This document shows, piece after piece, positions 16,685 to 23,329 of a DNA stretch of 36,248 bases. The notes under the pieces were generated by a model that was not told where the DNA came from, ran no database searches, and saw nothing but the letters and a program-made list of their open reading frames with translations. Both the position numbers and the translations under genes were made by a program. The stretch is from a virus. The DNA lies in IMG/VR virus record IMGVR_UViG_3300035663_000053, positions 1 through 36,248 of that record. One strand, given 5' to 3'. How positions within the stretch are numbered: position 1 is the first letter of the stretch; each line of letters opens with the position of its first letter.

Positions 16685-17485
16685 ATGGCTATTCAATCTA
16701 TACAAACAATTAATAATCCTTTTACTGGGGCTTTTGGTACTGGTCAAGTTAGGATTTTTACATCATCAACAAACTGGGCTGTACCAACAGCCATCTCAAA
16801 TGTAAGGGTTCGCTTATGGGGTGGCGGTGGCGGTGCTATTGGCGCATCGCCTTGGTATGGTGGTGGGGGCGGTGGTTTTGCTATGCGTACATTTTCATTA
16901 GCAGCAGGAACTACATCAGTTTCTGTTACAGTAGGTGCGCCTGGAGTAAGTCAAACATCTGGTCCTACATCAGTTACAGCAGGTGGTACTTCATCATTTG
17001 GTTCTTATGTATCAGCTACAGGTGGTGCAAGTGGCGGCACATCTCTTGGTGTAGGAGGTACTGGAGTTGGTGGTGATATTAGTGGTACAGGCGGTCAAGG
17101 TGGGGTAGGTGGAACATCAAATAGTGGTGGTGGTGGTGGCGTAGGTGGTATATTTGGTACTGGTGGAGATGGTGGTAATGTTACTACTGCTGTCGGTAGA
17201 AATGGTAATGCTGGCGGTGGTTCTTTATCATCTGGTAATGGTGGGTCTGGAACATTTGGTGTTGGTGCAATTAGTACAACTAACCCACCAACAACAGGAT
17301 TTTTAACACCAACTATTGATTTATTTGGTGTTGGTGGTGGTGGTAATAACAGTTTTAGTAATGGTGTCAATGGTGGTGGTGGATTTAGTAATGGTGGTAA
17401 TGGCGGTATGCCAGGTGGTGGTGCTGGTGCTACATCTGGCGCAGCAGGTATCCCTGGTGCTGGTTTAGTTATTGTGGAGTATTAA
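16685..17485 (+). CDS. Gly-rich tail fibre tip/adhesin-like protein
   Basis: A 266-residue protein beginning with about 45 ordinary residues (MAIQSIQTINNPFTGAFGTG, then IFTSSTNWAVPTAISNVRVRLWG). From there it is mostly Gly, Ser and Thr, with repeated runs of four to six glycines, and it ends AGAGLVIVEY-like. This resembles phage glycine-rich adhesins such as those of T4-related phages, in which polyglycine II helices pack around a receptor-binding tip; the closing VIVEY strand is also typical. Asn and Ser loops between glycine runs may vary to change host range. It is coded directly after the propeller-like protein and followed by a small fibre-accessory gene. Confidence 0.7.
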   Translation: MAIQSIQTINNPFTGAFGTGQVRIFTSSTNWAVPTAISNVRVRLWGGGGGAIGASPWYGGGGGGFAMRTFSLAAGTTSVSVTVGAPGVSQTSGPTSVTAGGTSSFGSYVSATGGASGGTSLGVGGTGVGGDISGTGGQGGVGGTSNSGGGGGVGGIFGTGGDGGNVTTAVGRNGNAGGGSLSSGNGGSGTFGVGAISTTNPPTTGFLTPTIDLFGVGGGGNNSFSNGVNGGGGFSNGGNGGMPGGGAGATSGAAGIPGAGLVIVEY

Positions 17486-17486
17486 T

Positions 17487-17717
17487 ATGAAATATGCACG
17501 CTTAGTAAATAATACAGCAGTTGAGATTATTACATTGCCAGACGGTTTTAATATTCAAGATTGCTACCATCCTGACCTTATTAAAGACATTGTGTCTGTA
17601 GAAGACGATGTACAGGTAAACTGGGTTCGTCAAGAAGACAGTACGTTTGTAGCACCTGCAATTGAGGAAATTGAACCTGTAGCACCTGAAGTAGTTACAA
17701 CTAAACCTGTTGCTTAG
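17487..17717 (+). CDS. Small tail-fibre-associated protein
   Basis: A 76-residue protein, start chosen at ATG 17487 because GGAG (17476-17479) lies seven bases upstream. A TTG further upstream (17472) would add five residues inside the previous gene. It begins MKYARLVNNTAVEIITLP with GFNIQDCYHPDLIK, a pattern met in small proteins coded just after tail fibre genes in many phages. It has a Trp/Gln segment near the middle and an acidic, Pro/Val/Ala-rich C-terminal tail. It could be a fibre assembly factor or a minor appendage protein. No catalytic motif is visible. Confidence 0.6.
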   Translation: MKYARLVNNTAVEIITLPDGFNIQDCYHPDLIKDIVSVEDDVQVNWVRQEDSTFVAPAIEEIEPVAPEVVTTKPVA

Positions 17718-17726
17718 GGATAAGCC

Positions 17727-17978
17727 GTGGACGAACAAGATAAACGACTAGAGCGCATTGAGTCTAAAGTAGACAGAATGTCAGAGGCCATCGTGTCTTT
17801 GGCGCGTATGGAAGAACGCATGATTACGTTATTCAAACGCATGGATACTTATGATGAGCAACAAAACAAAATAATCACAAAAATGCAAGATATTGAGGTT
17901 AAGCAGGCTTCGTCAGTCTGGGTTGAACGCGTTATGTGGGTATGTGTTGCAGCCATAATATCTTGGCTTTTTAAATAA
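17727..17978 (+). CDS. XhlA-like coiled-coil membrane protein (holin candidate)
   Basis: An 83-residue protein starting with GTG after AGGGA (17716-17720). Residues 1-62 are a charged coiled coil (LERIESKVDRMSEAIVSL, then MEERMITLFKRMD). Residues about 67-82 form one transmembrane helix (RVMWVCVAAIISWLF) ending with Lys at the extreme C-terminus. That topology, a soluble coiled coil followed by a single C-terminal helix, matches the XhlA-type holins/haemolysins. It heads the lysis block directly before the DUF5856-like and M15 endolysin genes. Alternative: a general membrane-anchored coiled-coil protein. Holin call is moderate and based on topology. Confidence 0.6.
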   Translation: MDEQDKRLERIESKVDRMSEAIVSLARMEERMITLFKRMDTYDEQQNKIITKMQDIEVKQASSVWVERVMWVCVAAIISWLFK

Positions 17979-17987
17979 GGACTTTAC

Positions 17988-18356
17988 ATGATTGGTAAAT
18001 TTATTGGCGTACTGTTCTTAAGCCGCGATATCGCCCATCGCGAGCACCTAAAGACCAAAAGCTATTCCCAGCACGTGGCGCTTGGTGCGTTCTACGATGA
18101 AATCACCGACTTGGCAGACTCCCTAACAGAAGCCTACCAAGGTCGTCACGGTATCATTGCGGACATCCCTATCTTTAATGAAGTAAGCGGCTCCACCAAA
18201 ACAACAGCGGCCGATAAGATACAAGAGATTTTGGATTTTATTGAGAAAGAACGCTACGACGCCATTAAAAAAGAAGACACACCGCTTCAAAATATTGTAG
18301 ATGAAATTGTAAGTCTATTCCTTTCAACCTTGTACAAACTAAACAATTTAAAATGA
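17988..18356 (+). CDS. DUF5856-like (ferritin-like helical) protein
   Basis: A 122-residue helical protein that resembles the phage family DUF5856, often compared with ferritin/Dps-like bundles. It has LFLSRDIAHREHLKTKSYSQHVALGAFYDEI (shown only in part: HREHLKTKSYSQH at 17-29) with conserved His and a DLADSLTEAYQGRHG stretch, then helices around residues 72-121. The AxxxHxLT-SY-H pattern mirrors the HWQT-SY-H helix of Dps-like proteins, but a metal centre cannot be confirmed. It lies between the holin candidate and the endolysin and overlaps the endolysin start (ATGA). Its role in lysis is unknown. Family call is by eye, moderate. Confidence 0.55.
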   Translation: MIGKFIGVLFLSRDIAHREHLKTKSYSQHVALGAFYDEITDLADSLTEAYQGRHGIIADIPIFNEVSGSTKTTAADKIQEILDFIEKERYDAIKKEDTPLQNIVDEIVSLFLSTLYKLNNLK

Positions 18357-18790
18357 AGCTATCAGAAAACTTTAAATTAGATGAATTTACCGCATCAGAG
18401 ACAGCACTGCGAAAAGGGATTGACAACACTCCCCCACCCCTCGTTACGGAAAAACTTCGTATGTTGGCTAATACACTTGAGCAAGTTCGTACTTTATTGG
18501 GCAATAATTCCATTCGCATATCTAGCGGTTATCGCTGCCTTGCTCTTAATCGTGCTATTGGAAGTGGTGATACATCTGCGCACGTATTGGGTTATGCCGT
18601 TGATTTTACGTGTCCAAAGTTTGGTACGCCCAAAGAAGTAGCCAACAAGATTGCAGAGTCATCAATTAAATTTGACCAGCTTATCTATGAGGGAACCTGG
18701 ATACATCTAAGCGTAGATCCTCGCAATCGCAGAGAAGTACTTACTGCGCATTTTGGCAAGGGTAAAACAAGTTATACAAAAGGGATTTAA
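18353..18790 (+). CDS. Endolysin, peptidase M15 (zinc D-Ala-D-Ala/L-Ala-D-Glu type)
   Basis: A 145-residue enzyme expected to cut peptide bonds in peptidoglycan at the end of infection. It starts LSENFKLDEFTASETALRKG and IDNTPPP, the usual opening of M15_3 (DUF882-like) peptidases, and holds IRISSGYRCLALN. The zinc ligands fit: His77 in SAH, Asp84 in AVDF seven residues on, and His118 in WIH. No signal peptide is seen, so it would need the holin to reach the wall. It follows the DUF5856-like gene with an ATGA overlap and precedes small membrane genes and spanins, which confirms a lysis role. Bond specificity cannot be told from the sequence. Confidence 0.9.
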   Translation: MKLSENFKLDEFTASETALRKGIDNTPPPLVTEKLRMLANTLEQVRTLLGNNSIRISSGYRCLALNRAIGSGDTSAHVLGYAVDFTCPKFGTPKEVANKIAESSIKFDQLIYEGTWIHLSVDPRNRREVLTAHFGKGKTSYTKGI

Positions 18791-18792
18791 TT

Positions 18793-19059
18793 ATGGATAT
18801 GACAAAAATCACCACAATGCTTTTCCCCGTAATGATTTCAGCTATTGCGTGGTTGCTCGGTCAAATGAGTTCTATGCAAGGTGATTTGATTGACATTAAG
18901 TCTAAGATGCCAGCCCTTATTACCAAACAAGGTGTTCCAACCGACAGCCCAATATCTGCTGAAGCACGTAATAAACTTAAAGAAGAAATGAACAACAAAC
19001 TTGGCGAGCTAAATGTTCGCATCCGAATCCTAGAAGAGCACGAAAAGGATAAAAAATGA
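18793..19059 (+). CDS. Small membrane protein with N-terminal helix and coiled coil
   Basis: An 88-residue protein with one transmembrane helix near the N-terminus (about residues 7-23, TTMLFPVMISAIAWLLG), a short Met/Ser/Gln linker, and a charged coiled-coil C-terminal half (KLKEEMNNKLGELNVRIRILEE). The topology is the mirror image of the XhlA-like protein at 17727. It has no signal peptide cleavage motif. It sits in the lysis block right after the endolysin and overlaps the next start by ATGA. Could be a second holin, an antiholin or a membrane regulator of lysis; no family assigned. Confidence 0.6.
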   Translation: MDMTKITTMLFPVMISAIAWLLGQMSSMQGDLIDIKSKMPALITKQGVPTDSPISAEARNKLKEEMNNKLGELNVRIRILEEHEKDKK

Positions 19060-19253
19060 ACTTTGATAGCGTAGGCGGTAGACGTTTTTTATTTGCGGTA
19101 GGACTGACCCTTGTCTCTGCCGGTTTGTTGCTTTCAGGCAAGTTAGCTAGTGGCGACTTCACTAGCATCGTAAACTTTAACGTAATTGCCCTAGTAGCGG
19201 GTCACACAGCCGATAAGTTCGCAGGGAAAAAGAATGATTCCACTACCGCTTAA
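19056..19253 (+). CDS. Small hydrophobic membrane protein, holin candidate
   Basis: A 65-residue protein with a strong transmembrane helix (about 11-27, FLFAVGLTLVSAGLLLS) and a second, weaker hydrophobic stretch (about 38-50, IVNFNVIALVAGH). The C-terminus is Lys/Asn/Thr-rich. Small proteins with one or two helices coded beside endolysin and spanin genes are commonly class II or III holins. Its start overlaps the previous stop (ATGA), and its last 20 bases overlap the i-spanin start. Which of the three membrane proteins here forms the holes is not decidable from sequence. Confidence 0.6.
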   Translation: MNFDSVGGRRFLFAVGLTLVSAGLLLSGKLASGDFTSIVNFNVIALVAGHTADKFAGKKNDSTTA

Positions 19254-19722
19254 TATAAAAGCCATCGCTATAGGTGTAGTGCTTTTAGCTACGTTCGTAG
19301 CAGGTTGGACAACGAACGGCTGGCGGCACGATGCGCAACTGAAGAAGGCACTGCAAGAGACCATAGAGCTGCAGAAAGCCTACGATGACTACGCTAGAGA
19401 GGTAGCGACTAAGTTTCAAAACCAACAAGCGGAACAAGCTATTGTATATAGAAATTTAAAAAGGAAGATAAACGATGTTACGGATAATCGCATATGTTTT
19501 GCTGACGGCAATGCTCTCAGCTTGTGGAACAGCGCTCTTACAGGGGACGTGCCCAAAACCTCCACAGGAACTACTAAAGAGACCGCCTCTACCAGTACCG
19601 CTATTACAGATGAGCAAGTCCTTACCAACGTCATAGAGAACTTTGAGCAAGCAAAATCAATTCGCGACCAATTGAACGCACTAATTGATTGGTACGAAAA
19701 CAATGAGGCAGTAGGTAAGTAA
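19234..19722 (+). CDS. Rz: Rz-like i-spanin
   Basis: A 162-residue inner-membrane spanin that with the nested lipoprotein bridges inner and outer membranes in the last step of lysis. It shows a single N-terminal transmembrane anchor (about 8-28, IKAIAIGVVLLATFVAGW) followed by a long periplasmic coiled coil (about 33-82). Next is a CFADGNALSLWNSALTG block (88-104), which matches the Rz/LysB-type C-terminal signature with an L-W-N core. The remaining tail is Thr/Ser-rich and helical. The start at 19234 follows AGGGA (19223-19227), six bases away, and lies inside the end of the previous gene. The o-spanin gene is fully nested in its +1 frame. Family call is strong from topology and nesting. Confidence 0.85.
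   Translation: MIPLPLNIKAIAIGVVLLATFVAGWTTNGWRHDAQLKKALQETIELQKAYDDYAREVATKFQNQQAEQAIVYRNLKRKINDVTDNRICFADGNALSLWNSALTGDVPKTSTGTTKETASTSTAITDEQVLTNVIENFEQAKSIRDQLNALIDWYENNEAVGK
19475..19636 (+). CDS. Rz1: Rz1-like o-spanin lipoprotein, nested in the i-spanin gene
   Basis: A 53-residue protein read in the +1 frame wholly inside the i-spanin gene, easy to miss because it is short. It begins MLRIIAYVLLTAMLSACG: a short basic start, a hydrophobic signal helix and the lipobox LSAC, so the mature lipoprotein begins at Cys17. The mature part is Pro-rich and basic (CPKPPQELLKRPPLPVPLL), as in lambda and P2-type Rz1/LysC outer-membrane spanins. AAGGAAG (19461-19467) stands about seven bases upstream of the ATG. 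Length, lipobox, proline content and +1 nesting all agree. It would bind the i-spanin periplasmic coil and fuse the membranes. Confidence 0.92.
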   Translation: MLRIIAYVLLTAMLSACGTALLQGTCPKPPQELLKRPPLPVPLLQMSKSLPTS

Positions 19723-19723
19723 A

Positions 19724-20098
19724 TTGTTACCACAACAAGAAGCCTTAATGTTAAATGGAGCGGATTGTCCGCTTCATTACCATTCATCAGACCGTATCCC
19801 TAACCACGATACGCTAAATGGCTTGCAGGCTATTGCTAAACAAGTATACCCAACTAACAGCACATACATTGTCACAGAAGACGATGACTACATTCTCTGC
19901 AATAGTATCTGCACAGTTACGCTACCCCCCGCTAAAAACGGCAATGAGGTTGAAGTAGTTAAACTTTTTAACGGGAATTATATTATAATACTGCCTACAG
20001 GCACGGACACTCTGCTGGGTGATACATCTGTGATAGTCTATGAACAGTGGACTGCCCTCAGATTTAAAGCTATTGCCGGAGGATGGATTTTAATATGA
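19724..20098 (+). CDS. Small beta-rich fibre/appendage protein
   Basis: A 124-residue protein if the TTG at 19724 is used (AGGTAAG just before it), or 116 residues from ATG 19748, which has a weak site. The second half is a run of beta strands with YIVTEDDDYILCNS, TVTLPPAKNGNEVEVVK and IIILPTGTDTLLG. This is the 'TLP-A-NG-V-V-K ... I-I-PTGTDTI-G' module of phage fibre proteins, ending W-ALRFKAIAGGWILI. It overlaps the next gene's start by ATGA. It lies after the lysis genes, which are thus inserted between parts of the appendage set. Start choice is uncertain; the module assignment is fairly good. Confidence 0.6.
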   Translation: MLPQQEALMLNGADCPLHYHSSDRIPNHDTLNGLQAIAKQVYPTNSTYIVTEDDDYILCNSICTVTLPPAKNGNEVEVVKLFNGNYIIILPTGTDTLLGDTSVIVYEQWTALRFKAIAGGWILI

Positions 20099-21327
20099 GT
20101 TACGTGCCAGGACAAATTACATATAGCAACAGCGTTAGTAATACTAACCTTGATGCTTTTGGACGTCTACGCGTAAGCAACCCATACACACTATTCGATA
20201 GCCAAAACCGCTACGCAATTGACAATCAATTCGATACTAGCACTGCCACAGGCGGTACAACAACGTACCTCTCTAATGAGTCTTCAGTAAACCTAAACGT
20301 TACTACCTCAAGCGGATCAGAAGTAGTCCGTCAGACGTTCCGTTCATTCCCTTACCAACCAGGCAAAAGCTTGCTAGTAATGGCTACTTTTGTAATGAAC
20401 GCACCCAAAGCTAACCTACGTCAACGCGTGGGCTACTTTAATACGAACGACGGTGTATTTTTAGAGCAAAATGATACCGCAGAGCCACGCTTTGTAGTTA
20501 GAACATCCACTAGCGGTACAGCAAGCGACGCGAGGTTCGCAGCGCAAAGTGCGTGGAACGTAGACAAACTGAACGGTACAGGCCCAAGCGGTATTACGCT
20601 AGATTTAACAAAAGACCAAATCATGTGGTATGACTTTGAATGGTTAGGTGTGGGTAATGTTCGTTGTGGCTTTATTATTAACGGTCAATTTATCGTATGC
20701 AATGTTTTCTACACCGCTAACCTTTTAACAAGCGTGTATATGAAGACAGCCATCTTGCCAATACGGTTTGAAATTACTAACACAGGCGCAACAGCATCCA
20801 ACTCTGCCTTAAAACAAATTTGCTCTACTGTCGTATCAGAAGGTGGTTACGGTCAAACTTCTATTGACCATGTCGCACGACGCACTACTGTTTTAGACCC
20901 AATTAACACAACTTTCCTACCCTTAGTTTCTATTCGCCTTAAGTCAACCGCGTTAGGCGCAGTGGTCCTACCAAACAAAGTACAAGTACTACCAACTAAA
21001 ACTCAAAACTATGAGGTAGCCCTTGTTAAGAACGCAACTTTAACTGGCGCTTCATGGGTTACATCACCCAGTGACCCAAACGTTGAATACGATGTGTCTG
21101 CCACAGCAATATCAGGAGGCACAATTGCGCAATCCGATTATGTAACATCAAGTAGCGCTGGTGGCAGAGCTGTTTTAGCAGCGGGTATAGATTATAATTG
21201 GGACTTACAGTTAGGTGCATCATTAGCAGGTGTTAGCGATATCTACACTATTCAAGTTAGAACAGTGTCAGGGGCAACAGCAGGTGATGCTTTTGCAACA
21301 CTTTCATTCTATGATTTAACACGATAA
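20095..21327 (+). CDS. Virion structural protein with DAFGRLRVSNP motif
   Basis: A 410-residue protein starting at ATG 20095, which overlaps the previous stop (ATGA). GGAGG at 20078-20082 is 12 bases upstream and far too close to the in-frame ATG at 20083, so I prefer 20095. After MSYVPGQITYSNS comes LDAFGRLRVSNPYTLFDSQNRY, a sequence pattern (only partly quoted here) that recurs in virion proteins of aquatic phages and giant viruses. Then a beta-sandwich-like region includes KDQIMWYDFEWLGVGNVRCG and a C-terminal domain of repeated Thr/Val/Ala strands. Likely an appendage or capsid fibre protein. No enzymatic motif is seen; partner unknown. Confidence 0.65.
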   Translation: MSYVPGQITYSNSVSNTNLDAFGRLRVSNPYTLFDSQNRYAIDNQFDTSTATGGTTTYLSNESSVNLNVTTSSGSEVVRQTFRSFPYQPGKSLLVMATFVMNAPKANLRQRVGYFNTNDGVFLEQNDTAEPRFVVRTSTSGTASDARFAAQSAWNVDKLNGTGPSGITLDLTKDQIMWYDFEWLGVGNVRCGFIINGQFIVCNVFYTANLLTSVYMKTAILPIRFEITNTGATASNSALKQICSTVVSEGGYGQTSIDHVARRTTVLDPINTTFLPLVSIRLKSTALGAVVLPNKVQVLPTKTQNYEVALVKNATLTGASWVTSPSDPNVEYDVSATAISGGTIAQSDYVTSSSAGGRAVLAAGIDYNWDLQLGASLAGVSDIYTIQVRTVSGATAGDAFATLSFYDLTR

Positions 21328-21328
21328 T

Positions 21329-23329
21329 ATGACCGTATTCGTTAGAAATGCACAAGGTATTAACGTCCCAGTAGACACTGTTGAAGCAGATACTTCTGCG
21401 AGCACTACTACTGCAGATACCGCAACCCCTGCAGTAACCAACCCTACCAAAATAGGTGCTTGGACAACACTAGACCGCACAGTACCTGCCACTATGGACT
21501 ACTCACCGTTCACTTACCGTGGTGGCGTGGACTACAACAAAGTGCTTAGTGCGATGTACGGAGGGCGTACAGGTCTGAACTTCGGTGGGCCTTTCATGGG
21601 CGGTAGTAATGGTATGGGTGCTGCTGGTGGTATAGGTGGTATGGGTGGTATGGGTGGTATGGGCGCTGCTGGTGGTATAGGCGTCTCCCCTGACTATGGT
21701 GCGGCGTCAGGTACTGCCTCGCTTTACGTTGACCCAAACAAAAAAGGTGCAACAGGCAGCCCTATTGCCTTTGCGGATGAAGGCTGGAATCAGATTATTG
21801 ACGAAGCCCGTAAGAAAATCAACAGTAGGCTGTACTCAACTAATTTTGTTATGGGTGAGAGTGGTGGCAGAACACTTAACAACAAAAACTTAGACGTTGC
21901 GTTGCAATACAATGCTGGGCTTACAAACGAAAAAGGCAGGAAGTACGGTCTACCTGACATCGGCGTCATGGGCTTGTCCCCATTGGAAGCTTACGGCGGT
22001 ACCGACGAGCAACAAATCTTGCAGAAAATTGCAGAAAAGTATAATGTCAGCGTTAACGACATAATATCCAAAGACACGCAGTTGCAACGTGCGATGAACC
22101 AATATTACGATCCTGTCAGTGCCAACTGGCAAGACGTCACAGCCTCCCCATGGGCTAAAGACGTAACCACTGGTGTTCAAAAATGGTCAGGTCTTAAAGG
22201 TAAGAAAGACGCAGGCGGTAACACGTATTTCGACAATCTCAATGCCCAGTTAGGTGAGAACCCAGCACTTAGCGCTGAGTACTTCGCACTTCATGGTCGC
22301 CCTGAGCAGATGGGTGGTATAAACAGATCAGGCATGAAGGCCAATGCCTATAAATACACAGGTTGGGAAGATTTCCTACCGTCTGGTGTGAGCGCGTTGA
22401 ACGCTACGCCTGAACAGATATCGGCTGCAGCCAGTGCGTACAATGCACAATCTGACTTACTAAAACCATGGCTAGACCCAACTAAGTACACACAAGACAA
22501 GATTGATAAATCAGGTGGTAGTTACTTTGACTTGTTCAAATCAGAGAAGTTGGCGGTACCTAAAGGTTACTCCTACGCGCCAAACGCAGCGTTAACACGC
22601 TACAACCAGGCCGTCAATGCGGGTGTAAACCCTGAAGACTTGGGCTACGACGCAAGTAAGGTTTATAAGGGTGCGCTTGAGAAAGACTCAGGCATGCTTG
22701 GTGGCACGCTGGGCAAGATTGCGCAAATAGCATCGTTCATACCAGGCCCAATCGGTGCGACTGCTCGCGTGTTAAGTGCCATGAACGCATTCTCTGAGGG
22801 TAACATTGTGGGTGGTGTTACTGGTATGGCTGGCGCAACTGGTCTAACTGGTCAAATTACGAATAGCCTAGGCGAGTCGCTAATGAGCAACTTCCCAACT
22901 GAGCTTGCGGATATGGCGGCTAACTTTAACATGACGCCTGCCAACTTTGCGCAAATGTTGTCGAACACTGCGGTAAACGCGGGTATCAGTGGTGTCAATG
23001 CAGGGGTGAACGGTGGTAATGTGTGGGGCGCGATGTTGGCTGGTGGCAGCATGCCGTTGGTTTCAAGTGCAATTGATGCGCAACTACGTGGCGTGGTAAC
23101 GAACCCGGACTTGCGTAAGTTCATCACAACACAGACTGCTAATGCACTAGCCCGGACAGCGCAAGGCGGTAATATATTACCGTTTGACATTGGCTCGTCA
23201 GGCGGGTCTCAACAACCAAGGCCTACAACAACTACGTCCTCTACAGATACACCAGCAAAAGAAGGCGCTACTAAAATGGCTGGTGGCGTAGAATACACAT
23301 ACAATAACGGCGTTTGGATACCTACATAA
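21329..23329 (+). CDS. Large internal/ejection-type protein with Met-Gly repeats
   Basis: A 666-residue protein of uncertain function, two bases after the previous gene. Residues 1-80 are Thr/Ala-rich. A low-complexity stretch of GGMG, AAGG and GGIG units follows (about 91-118). A central region (150-420) holds ESGGR (Glu177) and GVMGLS (212-217), which faintly recall lytic transglycosylases. Residues about 456-515 are hydrophobic and Gly/Ala-rich (KIAQIASFIPGPIGATARVL), a possible membrane-active segment as in ejected proteins. The last part is Ser/Thr/Pro-rich with a closing EYTYNNGVWIP. Location before the nozzle and other internal proteins, plus hydrophobic helices, favour an ejection protein. 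Enzyme activity is speculative. Confidence 0.6.
   Translation: MTVFVRNAQGINVPVDTVEADTSASTTTADTATPAVTNPTKIGAWTTLDRTVPATMDYSPFTYRGGVDYNKVLSAMYGGRTGLNFGGPFMGGSNGMGAAGGIGGMGGMGGMGAAGGIGVSPDYGAASGTASLYVDPNKKGATGSPIAFADEGWNQIIDEARKKINSRLYSTNFVMGESGGRTLNNKNLDVALQYNAGLTNEKGRKYGLPDIGVMGLSPLEAYGGTDEQQILQKIAEKYNVSVNDIISKDTQLQRAMNQYYDPVSANWQDVTASPWAKDVTTGVQKWSGLKGKKDAGGNTYFDNLNAQLGENPALSAEYFALHGRPEQMGGINRSGMKANAYKYTGWEDFLPSGVSALNATPEQISAAASAYNAQSDLLKPWLDPTKYTQDKIDKSGGSYFDLFKSEKLAVPKGYSYAPNAALTRYNQAVNAGVNPEDLGYDASKVYKGALEKDSGMLGGTLGKIAQIASFIPGPIGATARVLSAMNAFSEGNIVGGVTGMAGATGLTGQITNSLGESLMSNFPTELADMAANFNMTPANFAQMLSNTAVNAGISGVNAGVNGGNVWGAMLAGGSMPLVSSAIDAQLRGVVTNPDLRKFITTQTANALARTAQGGNILPFDIGSSGGSQQPRPTTTTSSTDTPAKEGATKMAGGVEYTYNNGVWIPT

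Noticed and set aside
16820-17470. GGT-rich stretch considered as a G-quadruplex or repeat element
   Set aside because: The bias is fully explained by Gly codons of the adhesin-like protein; most G runs are only two long.
20083-20094. Upstream in-frame ATG as the start of the DAFGRLRVSNP protein
   Set aside because: GGAGG directly abuts it, which is too close for use; ATG 20095 overlaps the previous stop as ATGA and gives an allowed spacing.
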